Below, one piece after another: positions 24,754 through 32,458 of a stretch of 64,000 nucleotides of DNA. The DNA comes from Desulfosporosinus youngiae DSM 17734. GTDB lineage: Bacteria; Bacillota; Desulfitobacteriia; Desulfitobacteriales; Desulfitobacteriaceae. The notes under the pieces were generated by a model, which was given only the letters and a program-made list of their open reading frames with translations, was not told the DNA's origin and did not search any database. The first letter of the stretch is position 1, and every line of letters begins with the position of its first letter. The stretch lies in assembly GCF_000244895.1 (NCBI RefSeq), contig NZ_CM001441.1, positions 992,001 to 1,056,000 on the forward strand, given 5' to 3'. A program made the translations under genes and the position numbers.

Positions 24754-25830
24754 ATGACATGTCAGATGGTATACCACAACGGGAATTGTTTAAATACGAA
24801 AAGAGCATATGCCCGTACGTGTAAATTATGTATAGAGAGTTGTCCGCATCAAGCTATCTCAGACTATCGGCAGCTGGATACTAAGCAGTGCACGGAATGT
24901 GGCGTATGTATGGCTGTATGTCCCAGTGATGGTTTTGTCGATCAAACCATGGATAAACTCCATAACTACCTTTTTGATGCGGAAGAAATCGTCTTATGTT
25001 GTCCCCAGGCAATGCCTGTTGGTTTCGAGATTCCTTGTTTAGGGATACTGGACCGGGATCTTTGGATGACTCTCATGCTCTTAGCGAAGGAAAAAACAGC
25101 TAAGATTATTACAGGAGTTTGTGCAGACTGTGAGGATCGAAAAGCGTGTGCTTCCAGTGTTCAGACCTTTAAACAAGTCCATGCGGACTGGCCGGAGCAT
25201 CCTGTCGTACAAATTCAAGTCCGGCCGGATCAAGGGGGTACTGTCGAGCCGGAGTTTAGGGAAGGTGCCGAACCCAAGTCCGTTCGTCTGCAGGATTCCC
25301 GGGCGGGCTGGAGACAAAAGAGCCGGGAGAAAATTGAGGAATGGCTGCCCAGCATGGCAGCTGATGAAACCTATCCTATTCCAAAGTCCCGTCAGTGGCT
25401 GATCGAAGCGTTCGGAGCCTCTTCACTAGATAAGATTCCCTTTCCTGCTTTAGCCATCGATGATTCGTGTACTAACTGCGGAGTATGTGCCGCAATTTGT
25501 CCGCAGGGTGCATTGCAGAAGCGGGAAGAAAGAAATTCGGACCAGCAAAGCTCAGATCCCACAAAAGAGGAAAAGATCACGTCTCTGAGACTCATTTTCG
25601 AACCTCAGAAGTGTGTGCAATGCCAGCGTTGTGTGGAAACTTGCCGTTCACAATCCTTGACCTTTAATAATAAGCCGTTGTCCCAGCGGCTGCTGACTGG
25701 TAAAATATTAATCCACGAAGGTGGTCCAAAGTATTGTAGCCAATGCGGCAAACGTATTTTTGACAATGGAGAACTATGTTTGGCTTGTGCTACCAGCGAT
25801 CCGGAGAAAAGGGGATTCTTCACTCTCTAA
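24754..25830 (+). CDS. Multi-cluster 4Fe-4S ferredoxin-domain protein
   Basis: A 358-residue cytoplasmic protein with no membrane segments. Two cluster motifs lie at ~23-30 (CKLCIESCP) and ~46-56 (CTECGVCMAVCP). A Cys-containing central domain includes VLCCPQA and CADCEDRKAC. A second ferredoxin pair follows near 238-250 (CTNCGVCAAICP) and ~287-297 (CVQCQRCVETC). A C-terminal zinc-ribbon-like CSQCG...CLAC closes it. It should relay electrons or assemble a redox complex; the partner is not visible. The ATG at 24754 follows a GTGAGGATAA. It overlaps the convergent next gene by four bases. Confidence 0.75.
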   Translation: MTCQMVYHNGNCLNTKRAYARTCKLCIESCPHQAISDYRQLDTKQCTECGVCMAVCPSDGFVDQTMDKLHNYLFDAEEIVLCCPQAMPVGFEIPCLGILDRDLWMTLMLLAKEKTAKIITGVCADCEDRKACASSVQTFKQVHADWPEHPVVQIQVRPDQGGTVEPEFREGAEPKSVRLQDSRAGWRQKSREKIEEWLPSMAADETYPIPKSRQWLIEAFGASSLDKIPFPALAIDDSCTNCGVCAAICPQGALQKREERNSDQQSSDPTKEEKITSLRLIFEPQKCVQCQRCVETCRSQSLTFNNKPLSQRLLTGKILIHEGGPKYCSQCGKRIFDNGELCLACATSDPEKRGFFTL

Positions 25831-26096
25831 GCATGGTGTCCGCCGCACCCGCAGTGGGCGCTGTGCTCGTGTGGTTTTTTCTTTGGGTCGCGGAAGATCT
25901 GGTCGGTTAAATGGCTTACATGAGAAATAGGTTGCTGCTGAACATCTTTAGCCAAGCGGATAACTTCTTGGATTTCTGCCTTAGTTAAACCTGCGTCCAA
26001 TCCTTCGGTAATCGCAAGACGGAGTGCGGCCAGGGCATTGCAGGCTACTGCTGCGGAAATCTGTGCTATAACTGTAGTACGTCGGTCAAGACTCAT
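25827..26096 (-). CDS. Small AhpD/carboxymuconolactone-decarboxylase-like protein with His/Cys tail
   Basis: An 89-residue protein. The helical block VACNALAALRLAITEGLDAGLTKAEIQEVIRLAKDV resembles the core helices of the CMD/AhpD fold, but the redox CxxC is reduced to a single cysteine. The C-terminus is a metal-binding-looking tail (HEHSAHCGCGGHHA). The ATG at 26096 has AGGAGGT eight bases upstream. It is convergent with and overlaps the ferredoxin-like gene. A metal or redox role is inference from the tail. Confidence 0.65.
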   Translation of the reverse strand: MSLDRRTTVIAQISAAVACNALAALRLAITEGLDAGLTKAEIQEVIRLAKDVQQQPISHVSHLTDQIFRDPKKKPHEHSAHCGCGGHHA

Positions 26097-26264
26097 TTAA
26101 ATTTACCTCCTGAATTAAGTTAATTCAATGTATAATAACTTATCCTCAATCTTAGCACAGAAAAGAATGAGGAGCAAAAATACAAGGGATATCCACTTAT
26201 ATTAGTGTGATTGAAAGACCATACTTTTAGTATGAAATCAAGGTCGGAAAAGAAAGGGATTGCG

Positions 26265-27512
26265 ATGAAGGAGTATCAAGTTATTGTAGTAGGCGGCGGA
26301 GCAGCCGGTATGATGGCTGCCGGTCAAGCTGCGAAAGGGGGCGCAAAGGTTCTATTACTGGAAAAGAAGGAACGCTTAGGCCGAAAGATTGCAATTTCAG
26401 GCAAGGGGCGCTGTAATATAACCAATGTAGAAAATGTATCGGATTTTATCAGCCATTATCCTGGGAATGGACGCTTCTTACACGGTATTTTGCGGGATTT
26501 TGATAATGTTGCCTTGCGCGAATTCTTGGCCGGCTATGGGGTCGAGACTAAAGTTGAACGTGGAGGACGTGTTTTTCCGGTCTCCGATGATGCAGAGAAA
26601 ATCGTTGAGGCTCTATCAACCTTTATAAAAGATATGGGAGTTGAGGTACAATCAGGAATCACTGTGGAGGAAATTTTAGTTGAGAATGGACATGTCATAG
26701 GGGTGAAAGGGGCAGGCTCTAAACGTTATTTAGCCCCGGCGGTGATTGTATGTACCGGAGGGGCTTCCTATCCTGCGACCGGATCTAACGGGGATGGGTT
26801 TCGATTTGCCCGAAAACTAGGTCACAGCGTGATTACCCCTCGACCAGCCTTAGTTCCTCTTAAAACTGCTGAAGAATGGGTGAAAGAGCTGCAGGGACTT
26901 GCCCTCCGAAATGTTGAGGCATCATTATGGATGGGCGGGAAGAAGCAGAAAACTGAATTTGGAGAAATGTTGTTCACGCATTTTGGGGTATCCGGTCCGA
27001 TTATTTTGACATTGAGCCGACAAGCGGGAGATGCTCTTCGTGAAGGGAAACAAGTCGAGCTTAGGATTAATCTGAAGCCTGCTCTATCCGCAGAACAGTT
27101 AGATAGCCGAGTTCAGCGGGATTTTCAAAAATATAGCAATAAGCTGTTTAAGAATGCCTTGGATGACCTTTTACCTCAAAGTTTGATTCCGGTTTTAATC
27201 CGTCTAAGTGGGATAAATCCTGAAGGGGTTGTACATCAAATTAGTCGTGAAGAACGTAAGTGCTTGGTCAGACTCCTGCAAGGGCTGTCTCTGACGATTA
27301 CAGAAACCCTTTCCATAGAAACCGCAATTGTAACAGCAGGGGGAGTAAACGTCAAAGAAATTAACCCAAAAACCATGGCTTCAAAACGTGTGGAAGGACT
27401 TTATTGGGCTGGCGAGGTTGTTGATGTTGACGGCATAACGGGTGGCTATAACCTTCAAGCTGCCTTCGCCATGGGGTACAGGGCAGGACAGGCTGCGGGG
27501 GATTTTGTTTGA
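26265..27512 (+). CDS. HI0933/YhiN-family flavoprotein (NAD(P)/FAD-dependent oxidoreductase)
   Basis: Rossmann FAD-binding start VIVVGGGAAGMMAAGQAA, then GRKIAISGKGRCNITN, the family signature, and a C-terminal GGVNVKEINPKTMASK...GLYWAGEVVDVDGITGGYNLQ block. 415 residues from the ATG at 26265, preceded by AAAGGG; the frame extends upstream without a ribosome site. The family's physiological substrate is unknown. It appears monocistronic. Confidence 0.9.
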   Translation: MKEYQVIVVGGGAAGMMAAGQAAKGGAKVLLLEKKERLGRKIAISGKGRCNITNVENVSDFISHYPGNGRFLHGILRDFDNVALREFLAGYGVETKVERGGRVFPVSDDAEKIVEALSTFIKDMGVEVQSGITVEEILVENGHVIGVKGAGSKRYLAPAVIVCTGGASYPATGSNGDGFRFARKLGHSVITPRPALVPLKTAEEWVKELQGLALRNVEASLWMGGKKQKTEFGEMLFTHFGVSGPIILTLSRQAGDALREGKQVELRINLKPALSAEQLDSRVQRDFQKYSNKLFKNALDDLLPQSLIPVLIRLSGINPEGVVHQISREERKCLVRLLQGLSLTITETLSIETAIVTAGGVNVKEINPKTMASKRVEGLYWAGEVVDVDGITGGYNLQAAFAMGYRAGQAAGDFV

Positions 27513-27585
27513 TTTTTACTGAACCGGTTCACCAGGAGGTCTGATTAATAAGCCTCCTGCATAAACTCTTCTCGAGGTGGTGTAC

Positions 27586-28065
27586 GTGCGTCGAAGAGGA
27601 AGCTTATTAGAATGGTTGTGGAATACGGTTCAGCAAGGGGAACGTCGAATTATCAGGGTTATGGTTCTGGCATCAGTGTTGCTGTTATTAATGCAGTTAA
27701 GTGCTGCAAGGGATCCGCTTGATTTCTATATGAAGGTAGCATCTGAGGTAGAAGCTCCGCCTTTAGAATTACCTGCACTCGCTAAGCCTGAACTTGAACA
27801 ATCGGTTAAAACATGGCAGGTAACCTTAAAAGCAACACCGGCTGCTCCAATTCGGGTGGTACAGAATGGCACGGTTATTGCCACGTTGGCAAACGGAGAA
27901 CAAAAAGTAGCGGTTAAATCCGGTCAAATCCAATTAGATGGAATAGGAATTGCTCAGACCGTTAAGGTTCAGGTGATTGATAAAGATGCCCAATTGCTTG
28001 AACCACGTCAGAACCAGATGTTCATATTACAAGGAAATATTCAGAACCTGATCGTGAAACCGTAG
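27586..28065 (+). CDS. Membrane-anchored extracytoplasmic protein of unknown function
   Basis: A basic N-terminus (RRRGSLLEWLWNTVQQGERR) precedes one membrane helix at residues ~24-40, then an extracellular domain with beta-strand character (WQVTLKATPAAPIRVVQNG, VKVQVIDKDAQLL). The GTG at 27586 is preferred because GAGGTG lies six bases ahead; 27577 is the alternative. No catalytic motif. It precedes the aromatic operon but is separated from it by a promoter. Confidence 0.6.
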   Translation: MRRRGSLLEWLWNTVQQGERRIIRVMVLASVLLLLMQLSAARDPLDFYMKVASEVEAPPLELPALAKPELEQSVKTWQVTLKATPAAPIRVVQNGTVIATLANGEQKVAVKSGQIQLDGIGIAQTVKVQVIDKDAQLLEPRQNQMFILQGNIQNLIVKP

Positions 28066-28067
28066 TG

Positions 28068-28096
28068 TTGCAAAGCGCTCATTGTCGTACTATACT
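28068..28096 (+). promoter_or_regulatory. Sigma-A promoter of the hutP-like/aroH/aroF operon
   Basis: TTGCAA (28068-28073) and TATACT (28091-28096) with a 17-base spacer. Transcription would start near 28103, giving a leader of more than 200 bases before the HutP-like gene. Confidence 0.6.
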
Positions 28097-28158
28097 GTAA
28101 TTGATGGTAAATATTGTTTGATTATTTTCTCATCAAATGATGAGAAAAGGAGGGTAGT

Positions 28159-28197
28159 ATGGCAGGACGGTTTAAGGTTTCCATAGGAATCTTATAA
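28159..28197 (+). CDS. Possible 12-residue leader peptide
   Basis: AAAAGGAGG is followed seven bases later by ATG and a 12-codon frame (MAGRFKVSIGIL) ending in TAA, upstream of the leader terminator. The ribosome site is excellent, but the peptide has no run of aromatic codons (one Phe only), so classical amino-acid attenuation is not supported. The ATG is part of the conserved TAGTATGGCAG element, so the apparent start may be a by-product of that element. Confidence 0.25.
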   Translation: MAGRFKVSIGIL

Positions 28198-28238
28198 TTG
28201 CATAGTTGAAGAATGGTGGGATGGTTTATAATAAAATC

Positions 28239-28263
28239 AAAGACACTGAAAGGTGTCTTTTTC
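28239..28263 (+). terminator. Leader terminator before the hutP-like gene
   Basis: AAAGACAC pairs perfectly with GTGTCTTT across TGAAAG, followed by TTTTT. It lies inside the presumed leader, 50 bases before the first gene, so it must be read through for expression. Confidence 0.85.
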
Positions 28264-28315
28264 TACCATTTATGACGTTATCCAACAAATCCATTAGGAG
28301 AGGAAGAAGGATAGT

Positions 28316-28732
28316 ATGGCACAAAGTAAAAAGATCGCACTTGCTGCCTTAAAGATGGCTATGACAGAAAGTCGGGAAGAAGAGATCCATTTAAAAGAGT
28401 CCTATCTGAAAATTGGTGTTAAGACTGCAGCAGTTGATTACGGCGGAGAATATGTCGCTTCGATCCGAAAGATTGTCGAACGTGCTATAGTAGCCGCTAA
28501 ACGCGAAGGGGTTATTCAAGAGACTCATGGAGATGAGGGAGCGGTAGCCGGAGCGACTCGGGAAGCGTTAACTCAGATAATGAACAAAGCCATGGGGTTG
28601 AATATTGGCGGAAAAATTGGGATCGCACGTCAGAGTGATCATTTGAGTGTTGCCGTATTTTTTGGAATTGGGCTCTTGCATTTAGATGAGGTAGCTGTCG
28701 GATTGGGACATCGCGTCGCTCCCAAGGAATAA
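28316..28732 (+). CDS. HutP-family (RNA-binding antiterminator-like) protein
   Basis: 138 residues. The pattern around RKIVERAIVAAKREGVIQETHGDEGAVAGATREAL and FFGIGLLHLDEVAVGLGHR aligns, from memory, with Bacillus subtilis HutP, which binds histidine, Mg and UAG-type triplets to read through the hut terminator. The two central HutP metal ligands His73 and His77 fall on Gly here, while His138 corresponds to His122, so the effector is probably not histidine. It heads an operon with aroH and aroF, 12 bases before aroH. The start codon overlaps a TAGTATGGCAC element, suggesting autoregulation. Confidence 0.8.
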   Translation: MAQSKKIALAALKMAMTESREEEIHLKESYLKIGVKTAAVDYGGEYVASIRKIVERAIVAAKREGVIQETHGDEGAVAGATREALTQIMNKAMGLNIGGKIGIARQSDHLSVAVFFGIGLLHLDEVAVGLGHRVAPKE

Positions 28733-28743
28733 GGGGGGAGAAC

Positions 28744-29112
28744 ATGGTTCGAGGAATACGAGGTGCCACAACGGTCAATAGCAATGATGCTCAAGAGATT
28801 CGCGAAGTAACTCAGGAGCTTTTACAAATGATTTTAAAGGAAAACGCACTTAGCCCTGAAGACCTGGTCAGTGTCATTTTTACAGTTACGCCGGATTTGA
28901 ATGCTGACTTTCCCGCTTCAAGCGCGCGAGCCATTGGCTGGCAGTTAGTACCGCTCTTATGTTCGACTGAAATTCCGGTGCCCAATGCACTTCCATTTTG
29001 TATTCGAGTGCTGATACACGTTAATACTAACCTTACACAGAGTGAAATCCGACACATCTTTTTGCGTAATGCTGCAATATTACGTAAAGATTTAGTAGAT
29101 ACTGATAGTTGA
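28744..29112 (+). CDS. aroH: Chorismate mutase, AroH type
   Basis: Converts chorismate to prephenate for Phe and Tyr synthesis. The short trimeric AroH fold is recognised from the start MVRGIRGATTV and the block IPVPNALPFCIRVLIHV; 122 residues matches. It lies 12 bases after the HutP-like gene behind GGGGGGAG and 44 before aroF, so substrate supply and branch point are co-expressed. Confidence 0.95.
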   Translation: MVRGIRGATTVNSNDAQEIREVTQELLQMILKENALSPEDLVSVIFTVTPDLNADFPASSARAIGWQLVPLLCSTEIPVPNALPFCIRVLIHVNTNLTQSEIRHIFLRNAAILRKDLVDTDS

Positions 29113-29156
29113 AGGACGTTATCCGCTAAGCTTTAATAAGGAAGAAGGGGAGTGCG

Positions 29157-29972
29157 GTGAAACTAATCGCTCGACGGAAGGATGAACAACAGGAAACCAC
29201 TACAGTTCGAGTGGGAGATGTTATCATCGGGGGTCCTCAGTTGGTTGTTATAGCTGGTCCGTGTGCCATTGAAAGCTATGAGCAGTTATTAAGTACAGCC
29301 TTGGAAGTTCAACGCCTTGGAGCAGTCATGCTCAGAGGTGGTGCCTATAAGCCAAGGACTTCTCCATATTCCTTTCGTGGTAAAGGGGAAACCGGTTTGG
29401 AAATGTTAGCCCAAATTAAAGCTTTAACCGGTCTTCCGGTGGTCACTGAAGTCATGGATGCGCGTGATATAGAGCGAGTTGCGAAAGTCGCTGATATGTT
29501 TCAGATAGGATCCCGAAATATGCAAAATTACACGCTGTTAAGTGAAGTCGGAAAAACCAAGCTTCCGGTTTTCCTAAAACGTGGTTTGGCCTCAACGTTA
29601 GAGGAATGGGTTTACGCAGCGGAGTATATCATGTCAGAAGGAAATGACCAGGTCGTTTTATGCGAACGAGGGATTAGAACGTTTGAAACCTATACCCGTA
29701 ATACGGTTGATATTACTGCGATACCCGCCTTAAAAGAGTTAACACATCTTCCTGTGTTTTTAGATCCCAGCCATGGTACCGGAAAATGGTCGCTGGTCAG
29801 CCCGGTTGCTTTAGCAGGGATCGCCGCGGGCGCAGATGGTCTAATGATTGAAGTACATCCCCAACCGAATCTGGCTTTAAGCGATGGAGATCAATCCCTA
29901 AACTTTGAACGTTTTGCCGAACTTATGGTTAGAGCAGAATCCTTGGGTAAAGCTGTCGGACGAGAAATTTAA
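29157..29972 (+). CDS. aroF: 3-deoxy-7-phosphoheptulonate (DAHP) synthase, core-only type I-beta
   Basis: First shikimate-pathway step, condensing PEP and erythrose 4-phosphate. Motifs: [49 protein letters not shown] and DPSHGTGKW. At 271 residues it lacks the N-terminal ferredoxin-like regulatory domain present in the second copy at 32701, so it should not show that domain's feedback control. Its regulation may be at the RNA level through the leader and HutP-like protein. The GTG at 29157 follows AAGGGGAG. Confidence 0.95.
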   Translation: MKLIARRKDEQQETTTVRVGDVIIGGPQLVVIAGPCAIESYEQLLSTALEVQRLGAVMLRGGAYKPRTSPYSFRGKGETGLEMLAQIKALTGLPVVTEVMDARDIERVAKVADMFQIGSRNMQNYTLLSEVGKTKLPVFLKRGLASTLEEWVYAAEYIMSEGNDQVVLCERGIRTFETYTRNTVDITAIPALKELTHLPVFLDPSHGTGKWSLVSPVALAGIAAGADGLMIEVHPQPNLALSDGDQSLNFERFAELMVRAESLGKAVGREI

Positions 29973-30042
29973 CATAACAGAGGGACAGTCCTTTCGACAT
30001 AATAACTGGATGTGTCAGGAGGATGGTTCTTCTGAAACTCTT

Positions 30043-30081
30043 AAAAGAGGGTGTCGTCATTTTGGTGACACTCTCTTTTTG
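30043..30081 (+). terminator. Intrinsic terminator after aroF
   Basis: AAAGAGGGTGTC and GACACTCTCTTT form a 12-bp stem with one G-U pair, followed by a T run. It ends the hutP-like/aroH/aroF operon. Confidence 0.85.
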
Positions 30082-30205
30082 TTCTTGTGGGGAGAGTATG
30101 CCGTATAATTTCTCGTAATAATCCTTCTAAATATGTGGACTTATATTTCAAATAAGTTAATCTTCAGCCTAAACATTTACGGTGATAATAATGATGATAA
30201 AGGTA
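30082..30205. other. AT-rich intergenic stretch
   Basis: Between the aroF terminator and the antiporter promoter. Very AT-rich, with no ribosome site plus frame combination that looks like a gene and no strong hairpin. Confidence 0.5.
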
Positions 30206-30236
30206 TTTGATAATATCTATCAAATTTGGGTATAAT
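30206..30236 (+). promoter_or_regulatory. Promoter of the antiporter operon with a dyad over the -35
   Basis: TTGATA (30207-30212) and TATAAT (30231-30236) with an 18-base spacer. The -35 lies inside an inverted repeat TTTGATA-N5-TATCAAA (30206-30224), a plausible repressor site. The half-site TTGAT is FNR-like but the spacing is seven, not four. The leader to the ATG is about 190 bases and AT-rich. Confidence 0.5.
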
Positions 30237-30429
30237 TTTCATTGTGTTATTTGGTTTTTATAACTTAATTATACGTTGATTGTATCTTAGAAATAAATGG
30301 GAGCGGATGCTCTACGAAATCGTTCGTTTAGCAACATTCCTATTTTTTAATTATTCAGAGACTAAAATCTATCGAATCTTGGTCGTTTGTTAATTAAAAG
30401 CTTAAGCCTATCGGGAGGGTAATAAATAC

Positions 30430-31623
30430 ATGGAAAATTTGGTCTTTCAGGTTGGAACGGCACTGTTATTAATTGCGATAGTATCTATGTTGGCGGCAAA
30501 GCTAAAGCTCTCAAATATACCGTTTTTAATTGTCCTTGGTATGCTGCTTGGTTCACATGCCCCAACTATCGGAATCTTTGATTTCTCATTTTCCGCAAGT
30601 AAAGAGATTATCGATTTTCTTGGAAAAATTGGAGTTCTTTTTCTTCTCTTTTATTTGGGATTAGAATTCTCTGTTCGGAAATTGATCTCACTGGGGAACA
30701 AAATTGTTTTTGGAGGAACCGTTTACGTTTTTTCAAATTTCTTACTTGGCTTAGCCTTTGGAATATTAGCTGGATTTCCGCTGTACGAAACCTTAATTAT
30801 TTCGGGTATGATGTCGGTATCCTCTACGGCAATGGTAGCTAAGGTTTTGATTGACTTAAAACGAACAGGGAACTCTGAGACAGAACTCATCTTAGGGATG
30901 ATATTATTTGATGATATTTTCCTGGCTGTATTTCTATCAATCATGTCAGGAGTGCTCCTTGGAGGGGCAACATCTTTGGGAGGACTCATTATTTCTGTAG
31001 CAATCTCACTTGGATACATGCTATTATTTTTCTTGATTGCCAGAAAAGGAACTCCATTTTTGAACAAGTTTTTAAATATCTCTTCAAGCGAGGTATTCGT
31101 TATTGTTATATTTTCTTCTTTGTTTTTCGTTGCTGGATTCTCAGAGAATTTGCATGTTGCAGAAGCTATTGGGGCTTTATTATTTGGGCTGGCCCTCTCT
31201 GAAACTGAGCACGTGAAGAGAATTGCCCATAATGTTGTTCCGTTTCGGGATTTCTTTGGGGCGGTGTTCTTCTTTAGCTTTGGTTTAGGCATTGACCCTA
31301 GAACCCTTGGAGGTGCAGTATGGATAGCACTGGCTGGGGCACTGATTACTATCATCGTAAATCTAGTATCCGGCATGATCGCAGGGAAGAACGCAGGACT
31401 GTCCCATAAGGCCTCAACCAATATAGGGCTTACTATTATGGTGCGGGGAGAATTTACGATTATCGTGGCAAATCTGGGGATAGCTGCGGGGCTTATGCCG
31501 TTGCTTAAATCGTTTACTGCTGTGTATGTCTTGATATTGGCCATTGTAGGACCTTTGATTGCAAAAGAGTCGAAACATATCTATAATGGGTTGAACAAAC
31601 TATTTAAATGGAATCAAGCATAA
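30430..31623 (+). CDS. khtU: CPA2-family monovalent cation:proton antiporter (KhtU-like)
   Basis: A 397-residue integral membrane protein with about 12 helices and the KefB-type Na/H-exchanger fold. It has the paired acidic region ILFDDIFLAVFLS in the middle and MVRGEFTIIVANLG near the end. There is no C-terminal RCK domain in the same chain; instead an RCK_C protein follows 46 bases later, as in the Bacillus KhtTU potassium efflux system. The ATG has GGGAGGG upstream. The assignment to KhtU rather than another CPA2 member rests on this neighbour. Confidence 0.8.
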   Translation: MENLVFQVGTALLLIAIVSMLAAKLKLSNIPFLIVLGMLLGSHAPTIGIFDFSFSASKEIIDFLGKIGVLFLLFYLGLEFSVRKLISLGNKIVFGGTVYVFSNFLLGLAFGILAGFPLYETLIISGMMSVSSTAMVAKVLIDLKRTGNSETELILGMILFDDIFLAVFLSIMSGVLLGGATSLGGLIISVAISLGYMLLFFLIARKGTPFLNKFLNISSSEVFVIVIFSSLFFVAGFSENLHVAEAIGALLFGLALSETEHVKRIAHNVVPFRDFFGAVFFFSFGLGIDPRTLGGAVWIALAGALITIIVNLVSGMIAGKNAGLSHKASTNIGLTIMVRGEFTIIVANLGIAAGLMPLLKSFTAVYVLILAIVGPLIAKESKHIYNGLNKLFKWNQA

Positions 31624-31669
31624 GAAGTTATAATATACTATGGGTAATTTAATGGAGGATGATTGAAAA

Positions 31670-32158
31670 ATGGCTACAATTAGAGAATCCGATCTTCCAG
31701 GTATAGGCAGAAAATTTCTGGTACAAACAATATCAGGAGATAAAATGGTTATTGTTATTCATGATGATGGCAGAAGAGATATTTATCATTTTGAAGAGAA
31801 TGATCCTGACGAGATCATCTCCTCAATCTCTTTAGATGATGCAGAGGCCAGGCAGATCGGCTCTATCATTGGTGGAATGAACTATATGCCCAAGGCATTG
31901 GAAACTATTGAAGTAGCACTGGATGAATTAATTATTGAATGGCTAAAGGTCGAGCCACATTATAAAAGCGTTGGCAAATGTATCGCTGATTTACAAGTTC
32001 GTGAAAAAACTGGTGCTACGATTTTGGCTATTGTAGAGAAGCATAAACAGAGAATTAATCCCGGGCCGGATGACATCATTGTAACAGATTCGACCATTGT
32101 TGCGGCTGGAGTGAGAAAGCAAATAAGGGCACTGAAAGAACTCTTAGTACAAGGATAA
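31670..32158 (+). CDS. khtT: RCK_C (TrkA_C) regulatory subunit, KhtT-like
   Basis: A 162-residue soluble regulator. An N-terminal alpha-beta domain (~1-70) resembles KhtT, and a TrkA_C domain spans ~75-160 (KTGATILAIVEKHKQRINPGPDDIIVTDSTIVAAG). In Bacillus KhtT gates the KhtU potassium/proton antiporter and its RCK_C domain binds cyclic di-AMP; that binding here is inference. The gene order (antiporter first) is reversed from khtSTU and no khtS is present. AATGGAGGATGATTGAAAA precedes the ATG. Confidence 0.8.
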   Translation: MATIRESDLPGIGRKFLVQTISGDKMVIVIHDDGRRDIYHFEENDPDEIISSISLDDAEARQIGSIIGGMNYMPKALETIEVALDELIIEWLKVEPHYKSVGKCIADLQVREKTGATILAIVEKHKQRINPGPDDIIVTDSTIVAAGVRKQIRALKELLVQG

Positions 32159-32174
32159 TTTAATACTCAACGTG

Positions 32175-32230
32175 ACAGGGGGAGGACCTTTTGACACACA
32201 GTTATGTATGTCAAAAGGTCCTCCCCCTGT
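32175..32230. repeat. Long perfect extragenic palindrome (REP-like)
   Basis: 22-base arms (32175-32196 and 32209-32230) are perfectly complementary around a 12-base loop. The outer arm begins TGACAGGGGGA, a core shared with palindromes at 62198 and 63375. It follows khtT but has no T-tract, so it is either an mRNA-stabilising hairpin or a dispersed repeat. Confidence 0.8.
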
Positions 32231-32356
32231 TATGCTTTCAAAGTTTAATCACTTCTAGATCATTGGGAACATACAGGTTGCGGTTAATAATACTCTTGAA
32301 CTGCTCAAAGGAACAGCTTCTATGGAGCATAACCTAAGTATAATTTTTCTGAGTCA

Positions 32357-32392
32357 GGGGGGTTGTGAGAACCTCCCTTTATATGTTAAGAT
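32357..32392 (+). promoter_or_regulatory. Weak hairpin and candidate promoter for the second aroF operon
   Basis: GGGGGGTT/AACCTCCC (32357-32377) forms an 8-bp hairpin followed by TTT, possibly ending the khtUT unit. Overlapping it, TTGTGA (32363-32368) and TAAGAT (32387-32392) with an 18-base spacer could drive aroF-tyrA-aroA. Both calls are moderate. Confidence 0.35.
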
Positions 32393-32458
32393 AGTTTAAA
32401 TTTTAAATTTTGGTATTAAACCATTAAAGGTAGTTAATAAGCTTTGTTTGGCAAAGTT

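Larger units (their letters stand above)
28103..28263 (+). promoter_or_regulatory. Transcribed leader with hairpin, TAG-N5-CAG element and terminator
   Basis: In order: a perfect 11-bp hairpin (TTTTCTCATCA arms, 28125-28148), then AAAAGGAGGG, then the element TAGTATGGCAG (28155-28165), then a terminator at 28239-28263. The same element recurs at the second aroF locus and across the start codon of the next gene. The arrangement is that of an attenuation leader; no known riboswitch or T-box pattern was recognised in it. Confidence 0.5.

Noticed and set aside
28200-28263. T-box leader for the hutP-like/aroH/aroF operon
   Set aside because: GGTGGGATGG near 28216 superficially resembles a T-box, but the AGGGTGGNACC core and matching antiterminator pairing with the terminator arm are absent.
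29905-30108. A 67-codon frame running from inside aroF into the terminator
   Set aside because: Out of frame with aroF, crosses its terminator and has no ribosome site.
30206-30224. FNR box at the antiporter promoter
   Set aside because: TTGAT and ATCAA are present but separated by seven bases instead of four.
30723-31544. A 273-codon open frame antisense to the antiporter gene
   Set aside because: It is a shadow of a real membrane-protein gene in an AT-rich region; the translation is Ile/Ser/Lys-rich without motif or ribosome site.
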